Shown here in pieces: positions 37,080-48,126 of a stretch of DNA of 64,000 nt. The stretch covers positions 47,663,346-47,727,345 of the forward strand of contig NC_087064.1 of the NCBI RefSeq assembly GCF_963678635.1. Reading direction: 5' to 3'. The position numbers were made by a program, and so were the translations under genes. This DNA comes from Symsagittifera roscoffensis. Lineage: Eukaryota > Xenacoelomorpha > Acoela > Convolutidae. The notes beneath the pieces are model-generated. The model saw only the letters and a list, made by a program, of their open reading frames with translations. It searched no databases and was not told where the DNA came from. Numbering within the stretch: position 1 is the first letter of the stretch; every line of letters begins with the position of its first letter.

Positions 37080-37550
37080 CAAACTTTTTCTTCAAATTTT
37101 TTTTTCAGACTAATTTGAAACTTTAAAAAGCCTTTTTTGACGTAATTTTTATATCATTCAAAAGATGATGTTTTTTGGGCTTCAAAAAAATTTTGCTGTC
37201 TCGAAAAGATATATCATCTTGGGATCATTTTTTGTATAGTTAAGGGGGTTAAAAAAATTGACCTTTTGGGGCAATTAACTCGCGATATGTTTCGCACTAT
37301 TAACTGAAATTTAATTGGTCTTAGAAATCCTTCCAAATTGTTTAGGGAAGCCCATTTGCCACATTTGATTTGTTACTAGGAGCGAAGTTCGTCACTTTGT
37401 ACTTTATCTAGCGTGTGGGGAGATGATTTTCACAAAAATCACAAATATTAAAAATATGTTTTTTTTTCTTTTTTTTATTACATTTATTTTTTCATGTTGC
37501 CAAAACTCCAAAGACCTTAAAAAAGCAGTGGGAACATTCCAGCAACCTTG
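37080..37550 (+). repeat. Hairpin-capped repeat family, copy 1 (diverged)
   Basis: Contains GGGGCAATTAACTCGCGATA, TTGTTACTAGGAGCGAAGTT and GCGTGTGGGGAGATGATTTT, shared with the copies at 43046, 45328 and 47597. Terminal hairpins are degraded. Confidence 0.7.
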
Positions 37551-37654
37551 TTAGTAGTGTTTTCGCCATTTGCCTTACATTTTCAACTTAATGAAAAAAA
37601 ATTTGTGTTTCTTTAATCCAATTTTATTGTTTCGAGTTTTGAAGAAATTCACGC

Positions 37655-38105
37655 AAAATTTGTTTTTGGTGGTTTTTCTTTCTCCAGACAAATGTCTTTT
37701 TAATCAACAATTTTGTCAAAAGTTCTTAATATTATTCGTAAAGTATTGTTGTCTTGAGCTCATCAAGAACATACCTGACATTTTTTTGACTAAATTTCCT
37801 TATCATCTGGAAGTTAACCTTGATTTTTGTCCTAAACTCAAACTTAAAAAGACCTTTCACCTTCAATCTTTTTGATGTAAACTTATGAGAATTTAAAAAA
37901 ATAGCCAATTTGGCCAATTCGGAAAATTAACTCGCCAGACATTTCTTGCTAAAACGCATAAGCGGAGAAATTTAATCCATCTTAGAAATCAATCAAATTG
38001 AATTGAGGCATGATATTTGGTCTATTCGAAACTGTGTAATATGCAAAATATATCATTTTCTACTAAACAAAGCGTGGGGATAGTTTTCTGGCAATTTTTA
38101 ATTTT
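37655..38105 (+). repeat. Hairpin-capped repeat family, copy 2 (truncated)
   Basis: Matches by CTCCAGACAAAT, AGTATTGTTGTCTTGAGCTC, GCCAATTTGGCCAATT and ACGCATAAGCGGAGAAATTTAA. The 3' end is missing. Confidence 0.65.
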
Positions 38106-38677
38106 TTTTTGAAAACTGCATCCAATTTCATCCGTTCTTTATTTGAAAGGGAGTTATAACAATATACCATAGATATTAAAATGCATATTCCATAGATATT
38201 AAAATGCATATATTAAAATGCAGTCTGAAGAAAAAAGTAATCAATGCACTCAAGGCTTCGAACGACCAGTCTGGGTTTGATTTGATGCCTAATTGGACTC
38301 CCAAAATTAGAGAGAAAACAAACCAATAACTTTACAATTTTCGTTTTCTTTGTGGCAGCCATTTACAACTATGATTACCTGTTGTGTGCAAAACTAGCAT
38401 TTAAAAAGACATTAATTTATCAATAGACAAACTACACTAGATGTTACTGTTTAAAATTGGTTGAAAATATTCATAATCTATCATTCTAGAAAAACGTCAT
38501 CTTCAATTGATCCTGTATTTCATTATCAATAACATTGCATAATTGAGTTCAAGTTCTCAATCTTATATCATTTTTTCGATTAGTAGAGTTTTAAAAATGT
38601 TTTAGTTTTCATAACTATGCCCTTCTCATCTCATATGTTGGTTACTTTTCTCTTAATTTTGAGTTTTTTCCGAGTGT
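38106..38677. other. Region downstream of the USP gene
   Basis: AT-rich. CCATAGATATTAAAATGCAT is repeated in tandem near 38167-38215. I see no further gene. Confidence 0.4.
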
Positions 38678-39987
38678 CTAATTGGAACAATTGCTGTCCC
38701 GTCTGATGCTGGCTCTTCGCTCCTGCATCCTCGCCTCATTTTTGGCTGTGGGTACCAGCATCACCGGCAGAAGTGCTATCTGGACAACGAAGTTAGCCAC
38801 ACTGCCCCCCTTGAGCAGCTTCTTCTTCACACCTCCCCACCCTGTACTGGCCATCACTATCATGTCCGCCTCGAACTTGTCTGCCTCCTGGCAGATCTCA
38901 TGGGCCAGGTTCTCCTTCCCTGTCACCTATGACCGAATACAAACTCTAGTTCACAAAAAACATTGGGGAATTTCCATTTTTTTTGAAGTACAATAGGTTA
39001 AATGGTCGAAACAGAAGTGAATTAAAAAAAATTGAGGGTTTATTTATTGTTCAAGTAAAGAAAGCTGGCTATTATATACCTTTATGGAGGAGTCATTAAT
39101 TGTCATTGTAGTCATTAGTTGCCGGGGTTTTGAATTTATACCAGAACTAGCATAGATTATTGTATGAAGTGTACTTGCAAAATCTGTTAATTTTTTATTT
39201 CAAAAATGTTCAATAAATGTTGACTGATACTTTTGAGGTGATCCCTGCTTACCTCGTTCTGGGAGATGAGTACAGATCCATGGGAAGCTAGTTTGCAGCT
39301 GACTAGTTTGTAGTTGTAGTGGTCTTCCAGTTCCGTCACTTTCTTCAGCTTATCCTGCAATTTACTCTCCCAGTTCTTAAACGGAGTGTTGACGCCTGAA
39401 GCAATCGAAAATCTACAAAGCAGTGTGAACAGTTACTACTTCATAATCGGTCACAAAATTTTTCAATTTCATAGAAAGTTCTCAAATTTCAGTAACTCAA
39501 ATTTAGTTTTTTGCGCAACTTTTTTGATCTGACGCGTTTTATATCAAGACAAATTAATCATATTTTTCGAGTTTAACTTTTTTCTGGCATTTTGATTTAT
39601 CCAAAAATCACCAAAACTTTCCTGGCAATAGTCAGATTTCTCATTTAAAGTTGATAATGGCAGAGACAACTGATGGAAAAATACGAGCTGATCAGCCAAA
39701 AAATGAATGCAGTTAATTGGTTCCAAAAATGTTTGGCCACACAACATCACCGATACATCTCTTCCACAGCCGCACAAAATGAGCTATACACTTGGGCTAT
39801 CTGAGAACTGACCTTCTGTAAGTGTAAATAGAGGGAGTGACACAGGTTCGGGTATGTGGAACACTCTCACTATGTCCGAATCCCGCCTCATGTTTGCAAT
39901 GTACCAACTGAAGGCCCTCTCGCTGTCCGGACTCCCGTCAACTGGCACGAACACTTTCCTAGTCTTCGTCGACTGCGAATCGGTCAT
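38678..39987 (-). CDS. Universal stress protein, three exons
   Basis: Exons on the minus strand are 39813-39987, 39253-39395 and 38678-38926 (stop), giving 188 residues. Introns of 417 and 326 bases start GTCAGT and GTAAGC and end TTGCTTCAG and GGTCATAG; phases 1 and 0 join without a break. The N-terminus (RKVFVPVDGSPDSERAFSWY) is the typical USP start with the D-G-S loop. The C-terminal part has GKENLAHEICQEADKFEADM, then IVMASTGWGG and PVMLVP. In ATP-binding USPs this part reads G-x2-G-x9-G-(S/T). Here the first Gly is Ala and two extra residues precede GGS, so nucleotide binding may be altered. USPs are soluble alpha/beta proteins linked to stress tolerance. The start is the first ATG, and length suits a single-domain metazoan USP. 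Confidence 0.88.
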
Positions 39988-41213
39988 GCTAAATTGTGCG
40001 ATGCTGTTTTTATATCTATTTCTTTTTCAAGTTATTGTAAGTTAAAAGTAGTTGGAGTCAGATTGTAAAACTTTGTCTCGATTTTCTGAAAAATAGTTTT
40101 TTTTTATGAAACTATCTAACAAGGTGACTGATTTTGTGATGGGAACTTTAAAAATGATAATGCTGTTTTGAGATAATGTGTTATGAAGAGAATGAATTTT
40201 AATAGAAAATTTGTTGGGTTTGATTTCTGACTGAAAGGGATATATGATGAAACGAAAAAATTCAATTCGACTTTTTCATCAAATGAAATTGAGGTATTGG
40301 TAATGGCGTTTGATGGTAAATGCGGTGTTTCCTGGGTGCCTGAAACAATTAACGAGTGAAAAGAAAACAAATAAACAAAATATGCAATATGGATAAGGCT
40401 CTAATCAAAACAACAGAAACATTTTCAATTGTTACTCAAGGGATTTTGTTGTTGTTGTTTTAGAGGGTAGCTAACAGAATTTTGCGTTTCCTATTTCTTT
40501 TTTTGTTCGTTACGCTAGCAGTGAAATTGGCGATGGTAGTGAAATCTCTACTTCAATTTTTTCTGTTGTTGAGTTAAGAACATATAATTTTGACGTCCAA
40601 ACGTTAAATTTGCTCGAGCGAGGAGTTCAATTGATTGCGGCTAAATTAGATCATCTAAATTTATTTCAAGGAATTACTTTTGCAAAAAACAAAACGTACG
40701 GCAGATGGTGAACAAATAGACTAAAAATTCTGCTCAAAGGTTTTAATAGACTAAAAAGAAATGCTAAAATTTCGTTTAATAATATATGAGCACATCGTAG
40801 TCGCGGACGCTGAAATACGCAACAAAATAGCTGCACTGTTTTCATCAATGAAAAAATTTATGCCTTTGTGGTGCAGCTAACATGAAGTAATTGCAAATTA
40901 ATTAATATTTTAGGCGAAGTTTGGAAATAGTTTGATTTTTTTTGTTTGCATTTTGCTACAAATGCCTAGTGAGTAAACCCAATTTGAATCTCCAGTTTTC
41001 TTTCAAATTTCTTGACAAAAATTTCAAACTTTATTGAGTTTCAATTGAATTTCATGGAGTACATAAATTTTTTTCTGTAAAACTTAGGTGCAACACACTA
41101 GAGAGGGAGTTACCGACAAGCTCTACTGTTCACTAGCGGCACCCGTGATGTCAAAGAAGATTGAAAGCAACATTTGAACTCCTAATCAGTCAATGATAAA
41201 AATCAATTATAAA
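39988..41213. other. Upstream flank of the USP gene
   Basis: Presumably holds the USP promoter, but I cannot define a TATA box or start site. No other gene is seen. Confidence 0.35.
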
Positions 41214-41569
41214 CAGGGGCGGATCTAGGATTTTCTCGAGGGGGGGGGGGGCGGATTTTCAAAAAATTTTCCAAAATTTTGACGACCTTTTTTTTTAGGT
41301 CAACCAAATTGATTTTTCGAGCTCTCCCAAAGCACTGTTTTGCCCCCTTTTTTGGCTAAATTTTCAGCGCCGCAGGCAAATTTTTGAAAAAACAAACAAA
41401 AAAGGTAAAATTTTTGAAAAAACAAACAAAAAAGCCGTTTTGAAAAAACAAACAAAAAATGGATTTCTGAAAAAGTATCAAAGGGGGGACCCTTTGGGTC
41501 GGCAGGGGGTCGAATCCCTGAGGGGGAGGGGGCGTCCGCCCCCCCCCCCCCCCCCTTAATCCGCCCCTG
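41214..41569. mobile_element. hAT-like MITE with perfect 8-bp target duplication
   Basis: Begins CAGGGGCGGATCTAGG and ends TTAATCCGCCCCTG, so the ends are inverted repeats. It is flanked on both sides by ATTATAAA, an 8-bp target duplication. There is no ORF, and G- and C-homopolymer tracts lie just inside the ends. CAGGG termini with 8-bp duplications are characteristic of hAT transposons, so this is a non-autonomous hAT derivative. Related copies are at about 53770-54053 and 56250-56620. Confidence 0.88.
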
Positions 41570-43045
41570 ATTATAAATCTATTTTTCAGCTGTCAGTTCT
41601 TCCAGCTTTGGCTTTATTTTACGAATAGAAGTAAAAAAAAACATTGTAATTTTTAAGACGCACAAGTAGAGTGTGGTAGAGGAATTTTTTTACACGTTTG
41701 GGTAGATCGACAATTGGTAACCGGCAACTTTTTGTAACCAGCGGAAATTCGTAGTAAGACGTTGACAAGTAGTGAACACTTGCACCGCTGGGATTTATAA
41801 TAGGAATAATGCGTGTAAATCGTCAGTGCTGATTTAAACTGTCCGGACGAAACGAGCAAATTTTGAAACTTCAAGCGCGTTGGTTTCTCTCAAATTGGTT
41901 TAAGATTAGAAAAAGTGAAGGGAACAAATGTTGTTTAAATTTTCATCAAAATTTTTGTGATGCAATAGTTTTTCGAAATTCTCACCGAAAGTTTTAACAA
42001 TATAAGACTTTGTTGGGCTGTGTATGTAGCTTCTTTTGATATAGCTTTCTCAATAATCAAGGCAATTTTTTCAGCGTAATTCTTGATTAACTAGAAAAAA
42101 GCCAAATTGCACCATGATAACTCTAGTGAAGTTATAAGCAAATTTTGTTCTGTACTTTTGTCAAATTTTACCCCAATTCGAGAAAAACGCGTTTTTTTAG
42201 AAGTTTTTTTTCTACAGACTAAACAAAAAATTTTTCAAAATGACTTTCGGTTAACCAGAAATTCTGACTGTCTTTCTCGTGGTTTTCATACAAAAAATTA
42301 ATTCTCAGATGACTATCATTTTTAATTAAAACCATCAATCCGCTGATACAGGAAAATAAATCAGTCATCTTTTAATATAACTTTTCTTCATCAATCATTC
42401 CAGAAATTTAACTGAACGCAAGCTATCTCAGGATTAGTTCCCACATGCATCGAAAAAACGCGCATACGGATATGAATTGTAACCATAACCATAAAAATAC
42501 TAATTTGATGAAAATAAATCAAAAATTTGTCAATATATTTTCCGTTAATTACAAAACGCATTCAGGACTTCTTTGTATAACCGTACAGAAATTTCAGAAG
42601 TTCTGCTTAAGGATGCCACCTGAACAAAAAACAATCTTTTCTCGTATAAATGCATCACTCTAAAGTTTGCGTTTTACCGTAGCTTAATTTGAAAAAAGGC
42701 TGTCCCGCAAACCAAGGTAGCTAGCATCCGCTCCAAATCAAGAAAACCAAAAACAAGGAGCTAGTGAAAACGTGACTTTTTTAAGGAAACGTGTTTGTGC
42801 AAACGCTGCTAGTTCAGAGAAAAAATATTTCGAATCAATCACTGATTCAAAATACAAATCTGGTTTGGATAATTTGATATTTGTGCAAAAGAAATCTTTT
42901 AAAACAGGCTTTTACTACTCGGATGTAGCAAAAAAAATGATACGATTTATCATGAACTAAATATTGTATTAAAAATTTAATTTAAAAAAATGTACAGGAT
43001 TTTTTAAAATCGAAAACGTTTGACTGGACTAATCTAAAATTTTTC
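41570..43045. other. Noncoding stretch
   Basis: No gene supported. Open frames (for example 42445-42663 and 42772-42960) are short and featureless. Confidence 0.4.
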
Positions 43046-43612
43046 TTCCGAATTTCGTAACGAAAGTAACGGAATATTTGTACTCGAGGTGGTTTTTTTT
43101 TTTCTTCAGACAAATTTCGTCTTTTTCACTAACCATTTTTGACGGGATTAATTAATTTGATTCAAAAGGTATTGTTGTTTTGAGCTTAAATTTGATAAAA
43201 TATTTCACCTGTGATCATTTTTCGTAAAGTTACGGTAGTTAAAAGATTTCCACTCTGACCAATTTTAGACAACAACGAGATTTATATTTCGCGCTATTAA
43301 CGCGTAAGCGGAAACTTAAACCGTCTTAGAAATCGTTCCAAATTGGTTGCAGGAAGCTTTTTTGCCACAAAATGATTTGTTATTAGGAGCGAAATTTATC
43401 ACTTTGTACTTCATATGGCGTGTAAGGGTATGATTTTTGCAAAAACCTTAAATTTAAAAATATATTTAATATTTATATATTTTAGTTTTTTGCATTTATT
43501 TTTCATGTTATTTTGATTTTTTTTAACATTTTTTTTCATGTTGTTACTGCTCCATAGACCTTGAAAGGCAGTCGAAACATTCAGGCCTTTGCTCTGATAC
43601 GAGCAGTCTTGT
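43046..43612 (+). repeat. Hairpin-capped repeat family, copy 3
   Basis: The 5' end TTCCGAATTTCGTAACGAAA contains the palindrome TTTCG-TAA-CGAAA. The 3' end reads CTGATACGAGCAGTCTTG after a degraded hairpin. The internal sequence matches the other copies, with no ORF. Confidence 0.85.
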
Positions 43613-44721
43613 CTGATTTTCTAACTATTGCGGTAACTCCATCCCTCCTCTCTTGAAACATATTTAAAAATTTTACAAAACTTATCTCCAAGCTTGCCTC
43701 AATAAACCACTGAAACGTATTTTATAAAGTTCAACTTTCTACCAATTAAAACTTTGAAAATCCAATTTTCTGATTTTTAAAAATTCAACCTTAAATTTTC
43801 TCAAATTATTTTTGAAAATTTTTAAAATTTTTATAGACACCTCCAAGGATTGTTGAAGGTTTTTACCAAATAAGTTATTTCTCTGATAAATGTTTTTTTT
43901 TAAAAAAAATTGACAAAATTTTTGTAGAAATTTGTTAATCAACGGCTTTTATTAAGGGGCTTCATAGATAGCAATTTTGCATACAAAATTTTTGAAATAG
44001 CCTCTTAAAATTTTTCCGTAGATTTTTTGCTGCAAAAAGAAAGTTAACTGAAGCAAACACTTTCGAACAAAAAAAGGTTTTGCATGCGGAGTCAATATCC
44101 AAGTTCAGATTTCAAAAAAAAACAGAAGAAACCGATTTAAGTTGTTTCAATTCAGCAGCAAAAACTAAACATCTTCTTCATAGAAGTAATAATTTTTTCT
44201 GCGTGGTAGAATAATGTCAAGCCGCAATATAAGTTTCAAGAAATGGAAATTATAATTGCGGGTTGTATTGCACTTATTTTTCAAATGCTTGTGATTGAAT
44301 TACATATTGATTGAGAGCCAGTGAACAGTTCGTGGCATCCTTCCAAAATCAGTTTTTTTGTTGAATTTTTGGAAGCAGTTTTGACTTTTCGGCTCGTAAT
44401 ATGCAATTGAGATGGAAACTAAAAAAAGGAAATTGAACCAAAGTGAAACAAAATTTTGCGTCTTAGAAGTTTGTAGAGCATTGCTCGTCATACCTGTATG
44501 GCCAAACGATATTTGAAACTCTTTAAAATAGTCTTTGGTGGCAATATTCACCAATTTCAAGAAATAGGCATCAATTTTATGCAAAAATCTTAATAATAAT
44601 TTAATTCCGAAGTTTTTTTAAAGTGCTATAAAAGTTTCATACAAAATTTGAATTGAGAAAACTGTAGATGTAACCTTTACATTTGCCACAGTTTTCTAAG
44701 TTATTTGCTAGATCTTTATTG
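43613..44721. other. Noncoding stretch
   Basis: A minus-strand open frame of 94 codons (44300-44584) has no recognisable domain. I do not call it a gene. Confidence 0.4.
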
Positions 44722-45160
44722 TTCAGACTTTCATAACGAAAGTAACGGAACGTTTTTGCTCGGGTAGTTTTTTTTCTTCAGACAAATTTCGACTTTTTAA
44801 CTAGCCATTTTTGACGGATTTTTTTTTTTATATCGTTCGAAAAGTATTGTTGTCCTGAGCTTAAAGTTGAGATATTTTACCTGTGATCAATTTTCATAAA
44901 AATAAGGGGCTTAAAGATTAGATTAGCTTAAAGATTGGTAGAAAGAAGCTTGTTTGCCGTAATTGATTTGTTAAAATGAGCGAAATTTATCCTTTTGAAC
45001 TTTATATGGCTTGTGGGGGGATGACTTTCACAAAAAAAACTCAAATTTTATAAGAAAAAAAGTTCATTTTATTTTATTACATTTAAGTTATTGCTGCTCC
45101 AGAGACCTTAAAAGGTAGTCGGAACATTCAGGGCTTCGCCCTGATACGAGCAGTCTTGTT
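44722..45160 (+). repeat. Hairpin-capped repeat family, copy 4 (internal deletion)
   Basis: The 5' end is TTCAGACTTTCATAACGAAAG. The 3' hairpin CAGGGC-TTC-GCCCTG is at 45129-45143, followed by ATACGAGCAGTCTTG. It lacks the middle part with the GCGCGATAT...GCGTAAGCGGAG sequence. Confidence 0.85.
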
Positions 45161-45327
45161 CATACTTTGGAACAAAAATACTCTAAAGATTATTGAATAA
45201 AACTGATGCATAAGAAAGCCAAAGTGCATTTTCTTGAATTGAGTACAAACTGGTGCCAAGGACGCCTTTAAAAGGGTTTCATTCGTAGACGAATTTTGCT
45301 CCATAAAATTGAAAATCCCAATTTTTG

Positions 45328-45859
45328 TTCCGACTTTCGATACGAAAGTAACGGAATATTTGTGCTCGGGGTGGGTTTTTTTTTTTCTTCAGACAAATTT
45401 CGACTTTTTAACTAGCCATTTTTGACGGAATTTTTTTTATATCAGTCGAAAGGTATTGTTGTCCTGAGCTCAAATTTGAAAAGATATTTCACCTGTGATC
45501 ATTTTTCGTAAAGTAACGGGGGTTTAAAGATTGCCATTTTGGCCAATTTGGGACAATTAACGCGCGATATATTTCGCACTATTAACGCGTAAGCGGAGAT
45601 TTAATCCGTCTTGGAAATCGTTCCAAATTGGTTAAAAGAAGCTTATTTGCCATAATTGGTTTGTTACAAGGAGCGAAATCTATCCTTTTGTACTTTATAT
45701 GGCGTGTGGGGGGATGATTTTAAAAAAAAATTCACATTTTAGAAAAAAAAAATTTTCTTTTGTTTTATTTCATTGAGTTTTTTAATGTTATTACTGCTCC
45801 ATAAACCTTAAAAGGCAGTCGGAACATTCAGGGCTTCGCCCTGATACGAGCAGTCTTGT
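45328..45859 (+). repeat. Hairpin-capped repeat family, copy 5 (best preserved)
   Basis: The 5' end is TTCCGACTTTCGATACGAAA (stem CTTTCG-ATA-CGAAAG, with TTCCG and CGGAA extending it). The 3' hairpin CAGGGC-TTC-GCCCTG is at 45829-45843. About 530 bases with no ORF; the reference copy for the family. Confidence 0.88.
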
Positions 45860-46174
45860 TTTGTTTCAAATCAGTTCATTTTCCTTTTTTGTTGTTTCCG
45901 TATTACAAGCCGATATGTCATAGCTGTTCGGAAAAGTTCAACGAAAAAATGTTTGCTAAGAGATACCACAAACTTAACTGGTCCACAATTATTTATATGG
46001 TTGAATCACCAAACATGTGAGATTTGCATGCTTAGCGTTTTGGGTCAACCCGGAGCTTCACAAAGTTTTCGATGAAAACGAAATTGACTTTAAAAAGAAT
46101 TCATGCCATAATTTTGAAAGAGTTTCTCGCTGTTGAAAACTTTGGAAAGAAACTCACACTTGTTTTCGTATTTG

Positions 46175-46369
46175 GACTCTTTTCCAGTTCCCCCCTTTCA
46201 AAATACCGAGTTTTATGTTTGTTTTACGTGTTATTACGGCTAAATGCTGTTCAGAATTGTCGATTTGTTCACCACGCCAAATTTCATTGCATTGTGACAA
46301 CGTTAAATAGACTTTTCAAAATTGAATTTGAAAGGGGGGGGGGGGGGGGGGAGGGACTGGAAAAGAGCC
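46175..46369. mobile_element. 195-bp MITE with inverted ends and 8-bp target duplication
   Basis: Left end GACTCTTTTCCAGTTCCCCC and right end complementary to GGCTCTTTTCCAGTCCCTCC form terminal inverted repeats, extended by TTTCAAA/TTTGAAA. CGTATTTG flanks both sides (46167-46174 and 46370-46377), an 8-bp target duplication. It contains a run of 18 G at 46334-46351. No ORF of its own; probably a hAT-type non-autonomous element of a different family from 41214-41569. Confidence 0.8.
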
Positions 46370-46377
46370 CGTATTTG

Positions 46378-47596
46378 TTCTAGATCAACCATGGGGGCAT
46401 GTCTTTTCTACTCTTCTTACCTTTAAAAGCCAACTCCAACTTTCTTTAAGAAAAGCTTCCAGGACTGACGAGATACATTGACTTTTATTTGATTGCCTAT
46501 TAGATTTTTATGACGTCATATTAATGAGAACTAATGCAGAACTAATTGCTCTTCTGTTCTGTTAGCTGTTTAGAGCCTGAAAATTTCTACCCCTTTTAAT
46601 GGCCACTGCAATTCCATTGAAATGTCATTTTGTTTTCATTAAGTACAAATATAATCAAAAACCGAAGTAGATTCGCTTTTGCGTCATTTTCCTTAACTAA
46701 ATAATAATCGTAGCTGACATTGACGGTATCAAAATGAATATTCAGTTGCTTATTCGAATTAATAAGCGTGTCGTCACCATTACAAAAAAAATAAAATTAC
46801 CATTATTTTTGAGAGCTATTTTTCATACCGGGGCAATATTTGATACATTGCTTACCTGTTACATGAATATAAATACTTGAAGCAAAACTCAAACAAAATA
46901 CAAATGAAAACAAGCCAATAATGTTAATTTTTGCCTTAATTTGATCAGAAAAAAATGAGCAGAAGGAAAGTCAATCGATTCGGTCAATGAGATAAGTCTG
47001 ATTGACGGGTGCTTAGTTGATCAGATAAAAGTCTAAACTCCTTCCCCTTGTTTGCCAATCCAATTCTACACTTGATTTCATATTTGCTCTAATTCGACCA
47101 TTGGGACATGTCTTAACAAAGGTGACATTAACCACTACTGACTATGAAACTGACTCTGCTGCAATCAATAACACTATTTCGATAACCGGTTCCTTAATAA
47201 ACAGTGCATAAATGAACTGAAAATGACCCAAATCAATCAAAGCCGACCTGGGAGTTGCCCAGTAAGTTGACAGCGGTCAAAAAAGGTCAAACTTTTTAGA
47301 TGATACACAAATCGGCAACCGTAGGGTGCCGAGTATTTAGAAACCTTTAGAAAAAAGATCTCATGAAAATATCAGAGTGTTTCAGCAATTAAAATCCCTG
47401 CCAGTAGTGAATGGGGTTCCAAATTATTGTTTCAGTGTCGGTCTGCTTATTTTTTGATAACCAGATACTAATTTTGCTTTATGATGCGTCTCAAAAAACT
47501 ATTTATTGACTTTTTTGCTCCAAATTTAGTTTTTTTTTTCAAGTTGAATGTCATTTTTCCCACGCATCAAGAAAACGCCAAACATTTACAACAAAA
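46378..47596. other. Noncoding stretch
   Basis: No gene or repeat is recognised. Confidence 0.4.
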
Positions 47597-48126
47597 AACA
47601 AAACTGCTTGTATCAGGGCAAAGCCCTGAATGTTCTGACTGCCTTTTAAGGTCTATGGAGCAGTAATAACATCAAAAAATAAAAGTAATAAAAAAATAGA
47701 TTTTTTCTTTTAAGTTTGAGATTTTTTGTGAAAATCATTATGGAAAAATTTGAAGAAGATAAAATTCCAAGTGATAAATTTCGCTCCTAGTAACAAATCA
47801 TTTATCGCAAATAAGCTTCGTTCAACCAATTTGGAACGATTTCTCAGACGGATTAAATCTCCGCTTACGCGTTAATAGCGCGAAATATATCGCACGTGAA
47901 TTGTCCCTATTTGGCCAAAATGGCAATCTGTAAATCTGCAAAACTTTACGGAAAATGATCACAGGTAATATATCTATTCAATTTTAAGCTCAGAACAACA
48001 TACCTTTGAAAAGATTAAAAAAAAATTTCTTCAAAAAATAGCTAGTTAAAAAGTCGAATTTTGTTTGAAGAAAAAAAAACCCACCCCGAGCACAAATATT
48101 CCGTTAATTTCGTTACGAAACGAAAA
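47597..48126 (-). repeat. Hairpin-capped repeat family, copy 6 (inverted)
   Basis: Minus-strand copy. The hairpin CAGGGC-AAA-GCCCTG is at 47614-47628. The other end on the minus strand reads TTTCGTAACGAAATTAACGG. It keeps the full internal region. Confidence 0.87.

Noticed and set aside
44300-44584. 94-codon minus-strand ORF
   Set aside because: No recognisable features or exon signals; consistent with chance.
46072-46383. 103-codon ORF ending in poly-Gly
   Set aside because: It runs through the 195-bp MITE and its 18-G tract, so it is a chance frame.
43046-48126. Hairpin-capped repeats as canonical Helitrons
   Set aside because: The 3' hairpin is suggestive, but the end is not CTRR and no 5' TC start or A-T insertion site is evident.
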